Positions 24,701 to 30,700 of a stretch of 34,144 nt of DNA are shown in pieces. Every line of letters starts with the position of its first letter. Position 1 is the first letter of the stretch. Below the pieces are notes generated by a model that saw only the letters and a list, made by a program, of their open reading frames with translations, had not been told where the DNA came from and searched no databases. This DNA is from Choristocarpus tenellus KU-1152. Lineage: Eukaryota > Phaeophyceae. A program made the position numbers and the translations under genes. Where the stretch lies: the NCBI GenBank assembly GCA_964200185.2, contig CAXNAD020000055.1, positions 1 to 34,144 of the forward strand, read 5' to 3'.

Positions 24701-27700
24701 TTTGGGAAAAGATGTGTAGTCGCCCTGGAACGTTCCAGGCCTTCTGGCACCTGTTACATATGGAATTATCATTTGGGCTCACACTCAGTTGATGTGTACT
24801 TACGAGTTCTAAAACAGGTCAACCAAGTATATGACAAATATTGGAGAGAATGTAACTCAATGCACTGAAAACAGGTACCATACACAGAACCCAGAAAGGT
24901 GGGCATTTGGCTTGTGCAACTGATGCACAAAACCTAATGACCAATGAGCATATAATCCAAAATACTTGCCAAAATGTAAGTATCACTACCAATGGCCAAA
25001 CGTTTTCAATAACTCTCTCTTGCATTGATACAGCACGAGGCTTACAAAATATGCATCTCCCCGATTTGTCTTACCTGCTCGAGAAGCACCTTACATGCAA
25101 CTTCTTTGAACTTTGAAACGTCGCCAGGAGACAAGCCCGCACCAAGGCCCAGTCCATCTAGCACAATCAACGAAGCCCCATGCACATAGGCAGCCCATGC
25201 ACCCAAACCCTGCGAACTCTCTGCTACTGACTGAGGATTCTCTGCCACACCTCTTGCCATATTACCACTTTGGCCACATACGTTTGAAATAAAGTGTGCC
25301 CACCCCAACAAATCTCGAATTGAAAGTGTCAGACCATGTCCACCAGCATACAATGTTGAGACCTGATAAGCACAAGCAAAGGGTGATTGGAAAGTATGGT
25401 ATTCTACCTCAGGTATCAGGCAGTTGGTAGTTCACAATGTTTGTGATTGTACAGTATACTAACACCTTAAATGTTGATGCCAATCGAAGTTGTTTGTGCA
25501 GAAAGAACACTTCAGGATATTTCGATATATACCATGGATTATATTGGTATACTCCTGCTCTTCAACATAAATAAACCATTTTTTTATTGTTAGAAAGGAA
25601 AATGGAAAACGTCATCCTGCAACTCTTTTGTTTATTCTCAATCGAACATTACTCCAATTAATATGAGGCATGTTTCAACAATGATTGTACCCAAAAATAA
25701 AACAGCATAAATTTCGAAGCAGGCAGGCACATGTCTATCAGGTATTACATTTACCTCTCGGTTAAACCACCATGCGAAGTCAAGCATGGCCTCCGCCAAC
25801 CACTGTAGACCACCTGAGTTGACCTCCTTTAGTGCTTTGATAACAACACCCTCCATGTCAGCCCTGTCGAACAGTCCAGGAACCCATACCTAAAGATTGA
25901 TATTTATTAAGATATGTATTATTAGTCCATTATATCAATGTAGCCATGAGAATAAGAGCATCCAAGTTGATATTGATGGATGTAATGAAATCATGTTCAA
26001 CCAATGTAATGTGCTAACTCATACCATTGCTACTATTGTACATAAAAAAGGGGTGATATGTACTGACATGTATAGATCTGTGGTATTGATCTGGACAAGT
26101 GTGATGAACCTCACCTCAGTAAATCTTGAGCGAAGAGCAGGAGATAGCTCCCTCTTGCCAAAGTCTCCACCAGGGTTCATGGTGGCCATAACTCTTAACA
26201 AAGAAGGATCATCCAGTGACATAAACGTTTTTCAAGAAAGAAATGTTAGATAAATTACAATCGCAAGCGGTGAAGTATTAAAAAAATCAATGTTTAAATG
26301 ATCCTGCATTCTAAATGTCTATAGAAACAGTGTAGAAGGATCATTGAGATCCAGGGTAACAAAACACATTCTAACAGACCCCAAGATATTTCAAAGGCAC
26401 TATTGCAGAAAGAGTGACAATTTTTGGTGTCTAATACACACTGGAAAAACCACTCAACAAAACTGTGTAAAAGAACCTCCTACCAATGACAAGTATCAAC
26501 CATTGACATGCCTGAATCCAGGAGCAGCCACCACTGTTTCTGCTATGCCTTCGCTTTCTCCACCTCCCTTCTCTGCCAACGTAATTGATCTTCCTGATTC
26601 CAGGACAGAGTTCAGCCTTTCTAGCACAGCATCCTCTGCCAAAGACAGTTCATCAAGTAGCAGTAGTTCCCCTCTGCGCATTGCTGTCACCAATGGTCCA
26701 TCTGCCCACTCGAACAGGCCTTGACACCTTCTACCAAGTGCTTGAAGTGACACCAACTCCTCCTCCAGCTTGTCCTTAAGACCTTGACAGTTTGCATTGT
26801 GCATACTCTCGCCACAACTGCTACCAATCACAGCACCGGCTTGACCTTTTGAAGAGTTCGACTCTTCCTGGTCACTACTATCTTTATTCGTGGAACTGGT
26901 TTTGACTGCTCCACTAAAATGTTTTCGTCGTCTCTTGGAGTTACCCCTTTGCTTTCTCTTCTGCTCATCATGCCCAATATCCTTCTCATCAACCACCTGA
27001 TCCACAGAAAGACACTGCTCTTGGGCATCTTCACACCTCGTAGACATGTCCCGTTCTTCACCCCCGTTAAGTCTTATTCTCTTTGCACTGAGGTTAGGGG
27101 CAGATTCACCTACTGGCTGAGCTCCATCTCCACAATTGTGGACCAAGATTGTGTGCTGTGTCTGTAGTTTCAACAAGGCAGACTGCGCCTTTGACCAGGC
27201 AGCCTTTCTTTGTAGATTCGATGTCATGGTAATTTCCAAAGGGGCAAAAGAGGCAAGTGAGTCGTCGAGAAATGGTTCTTCTGTTACACACATCAGGAAA
27301 ATGTGTTGCAATGGTCAAGTGGATCACACAAATCCATAATGGAAGTACATCTCCTGTTACACACAACCATGTGTGTTGCGGTGGTGAAGATGGATAACAT
27401 AAATCCACATATGCTTGATGATCCCCGTGACTTCCTTGCACATTTGGATTGCAAGTTAGTATGTAGAACCTAGTCCAAGGTCTGGGACACAGGAAACTCG
27501 ACGCCATCAACCTCCATAAGAAGGGAGGCAGTCAAGCAGCACAAGACCTAACTATAACCTAGATCCTGAAAATCTTTCTAGCATTCGTGACGTTGTCGTT
27601 GACCGCTCAAGGCCATGAGAGGACCAAGGCAGAGATACCGATTTGCATCAGAGTGGGTAATCGCATTCAAGGAAACATGGAACACATTTGAATATGTATT

Positions 27701-30700
27701 AGTATTCTTACCTGAATTGCAGAGATGATATCCTTCACAGTCCCAGATTCCATAACTGGTTGATCCCTGTCTTTTGATAGATCTGCAACATTTTCCACCC
27801 TAATCCCAGCACACATCTCTAAAAACAAGGTAGCCCTATCCCGCAGTTCTTTCACAAGTAAATCACGTCCACGAAGAGGCCTTAGACCTCCTAGAAGATC
27901 TGCAGCTTCTGTGTTTTGATGGCAATTGACAACATGCATCCTGACACCATCCAGCGCCACACAACATAGTAGACAACGAAGTGGGTTGTGTGGGGATTGT
28001 TAACTGTACATAAAATCAAGCCCACTCATAGAACACTGTTTATCAACAGGCTTACAATGTTAGTAACAAGTGCCATCCTGTTGGACCTGTGTTTGATGCA
28101 GCTATTGAGTCAACTAGGTCCATCAAGTGTGTTGACGAACCAACAAACTTGGCATGAAAGTCAAGAAGACTCTTGCAATGCACACAGAACATCTTAACAC
28201 CTCGATATTACTTTCGTAGGTGCTCAGTCACAATCTTGACTGAGCACATAGGAAAAGAACATGAGTGGATGTACTTCTGTGATTGGGGAGTTACTTCCTA
28301 CCACTGTCTGTTACATTCGTGCCACAGAGTAGAAATGCATGTCCTTCATGCACCAGGGACAAGTCATTATTCATGTACAAAGAAAAAAACAGTTTCTCCA
28401 TGTCAGGAAGAACGACTCACTTAATATCAAGCTACACAACAGATGTCAAATTTCATCACCTCCTCCCAAGAAGAGTAGAATAAAGTTGGCAAACAGTTGT
28501 CTTTCCGCAACCTGTCTCTCCAACTAGTAGAACAGGTTCCAAATTGGAAAGGCACCTCCCTACCAGTCGGAAGAGTCTCCGCATATGCCTGCCAACGTTA
28601 GCGAGACAAAGCGAGATAGGGAAAGTATTACACAAAATAATTAAACTAGATTGATGCTTGTCTCTCTGAAGTCATATATCTCTACATAAATTTATCACAA
28701 TTTCTGCACATTTGTCCTTGCCAAGATCCCACCACAAAAACCAAAAAATGACATTTTTATGAGGGCATGGTAACTTAACATATGCTGGCACGAATATTAC
28801 AATTTTCCTAGCTCAGCTAATGAGATTCCAAATCAAAATCCTCATCGTGCCTCTCACTACAAGAGGACAAAGGAAAAATGATATTTGCATCACTGCCAAG
28901 AAAACAACAAGGATATAGTAGAGCACAAAATTATAGTAATTACAAAAATTGCAAACCATCACAATTTCAAAATTTTCGTGATAAACCTCTTTTTAACTGA
29001 CAGATGTTCAGGCTCAGCAGGTGGTAAAAAATTGAGATTCCATGTTTTTTCATCCCCAGCAATACGCACAACACGTCTTTGTCGGAGTCCCTAACTTTTC
29101 GCATCATAGCCTTCACTTGTGAACGATTCATTGCAAACACATAAAAATCACACTTTTTTATCACACTTGTCAAAGTACAGGCTCAGAGATTAACCCTAGT
29201 TATGTAGGGCAAAATTGAACACAACAGAATTGTTCTGGAAGGCACAAACTGTATTCAGGCTCAGTAAATGGTTAATTTGAGATTCCGTGCGGGTTTATCC
29301 CCAATGATACGCACTACACGCCTCATACGGATGTCCCTAACTTTTCACATCACAGCCTTTTTACAGACCTTCAAAGCCTTTACATGAAAAAGGGGAATAT
29401 GAAACATTTCATCTATTCAATTATTGACATGTAGCATTTATCCTCTACAAAAATCAACCAGGGCACTTGACTCTAGTAACCACCATGTGCTGTAATGCAT
29501 GGTCAAACAGATAGGAATACGCTGTTGGATATTCCCTAGTTGCTAGGAGGTTATCCTTAACATTTTCCTTAATCTGGGGTCGTAATACTCTAATGAAAAC
29601 TTTAAAATAAATTCGTGTTTGAGGCTAGAGGAAAACAAGTCAGGAGTATGGTGTGCTTATAGAATATTTGGAATATATATGCTCACACACATTGAACATA
29701 GAATATCATGAGAATCAAACTCTACATAAAGAGTGCATGGTGTCAAGATGTAGGTGATAGACCTTCCACACTGAAAGGGATAGATATAATTACCTTGTCA
29801 GAGCTACTCCCTCCAGACCAGCTTCAGAACCCATCCCCTTATCTAGCATGTCCTGCACCAAGAGAAGCTGAGCATGGTTTCCGAGCCTTGTGTCAGCAAG
29901 CTCTTCCTCCTGATCATGCTTCAATGAGACATCCACACTACTATACAATGCCTCTGTGTCAATGGACACTCCAAGCTTTTAAACAAAGTTAGAAAAGAAG
30001 ATGTGATCAGCTTCAACACACAGAACACTTGAAAAATGAGCAAGCATAAAATATAGCTTCATCTGACAATATATGCTATCAATCTATCATCACTATATAG
30101 AGGGGAAAAAGTCATTCATAGTGAAATATTTAACAATTAAACAACTTAATTTAACAATTCTTTTTCTATTATCTCTATTTTTAAACTACACACCTTTTCC
30201 TCCAGCACGTTTTTCATCTCCATTTTTTCTTCTTCTCTCCTTAGCCTCTCAGCCAAAAGCATGTATCTGTCAAAAGGTGACATCAAACTACTTCAGATCT
30301 ACAATACCTCGGCGGTCATGAAAATGCTAAACATTCTACAACAATACTGTTATCATTGCATATTGTTTGTCGTGGGGGTAACTGTGTAACAAATTAATAA
30401 GAAATGTAGCCTTCCTCAAACAGCGCAGTCAGGGCGTGACCCCTGACATGCCTCCACCAGACCCCCCCCAAAAAATAGTGTATGCCTCCCGTCTATCAAA
30501 TTCCACCTACAACCAAAGATCTGCTGCCCTAGTAGCACTCTTGAACATGTCTCATTGAACACTGTATGTTTACCTCAAACCCTTTTGGTGTTGAGTGGGA
30601 ACAGGGTTGTGAGACAAATGGACAAGAACTAAGGGCAACAGGTGCAGTAAGGTCATTTATGAAACAAATGAGAGACTTCCAGCACACAAGTAGAGGGCGT

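Larger units (their letters stand above)
28589..29793 (-). other. intron between exons w6 and w7
   Basis: 1,205 bp, GT-AG, phase 2. Contains a direct repeat of about 115 bp (29009-29125 and 29256-29370). No coding content recognised. Confidence 0.85.

Noticed and set aside
27106-27510. 134-codon minus-strand open frame overlapping the AAA4 region
   Set aside because: It is in a different frame from the conserved WADGPL and DELSLA sequence and has no recognisable motifs; it arises from the duplicated repeat and is a shadow.
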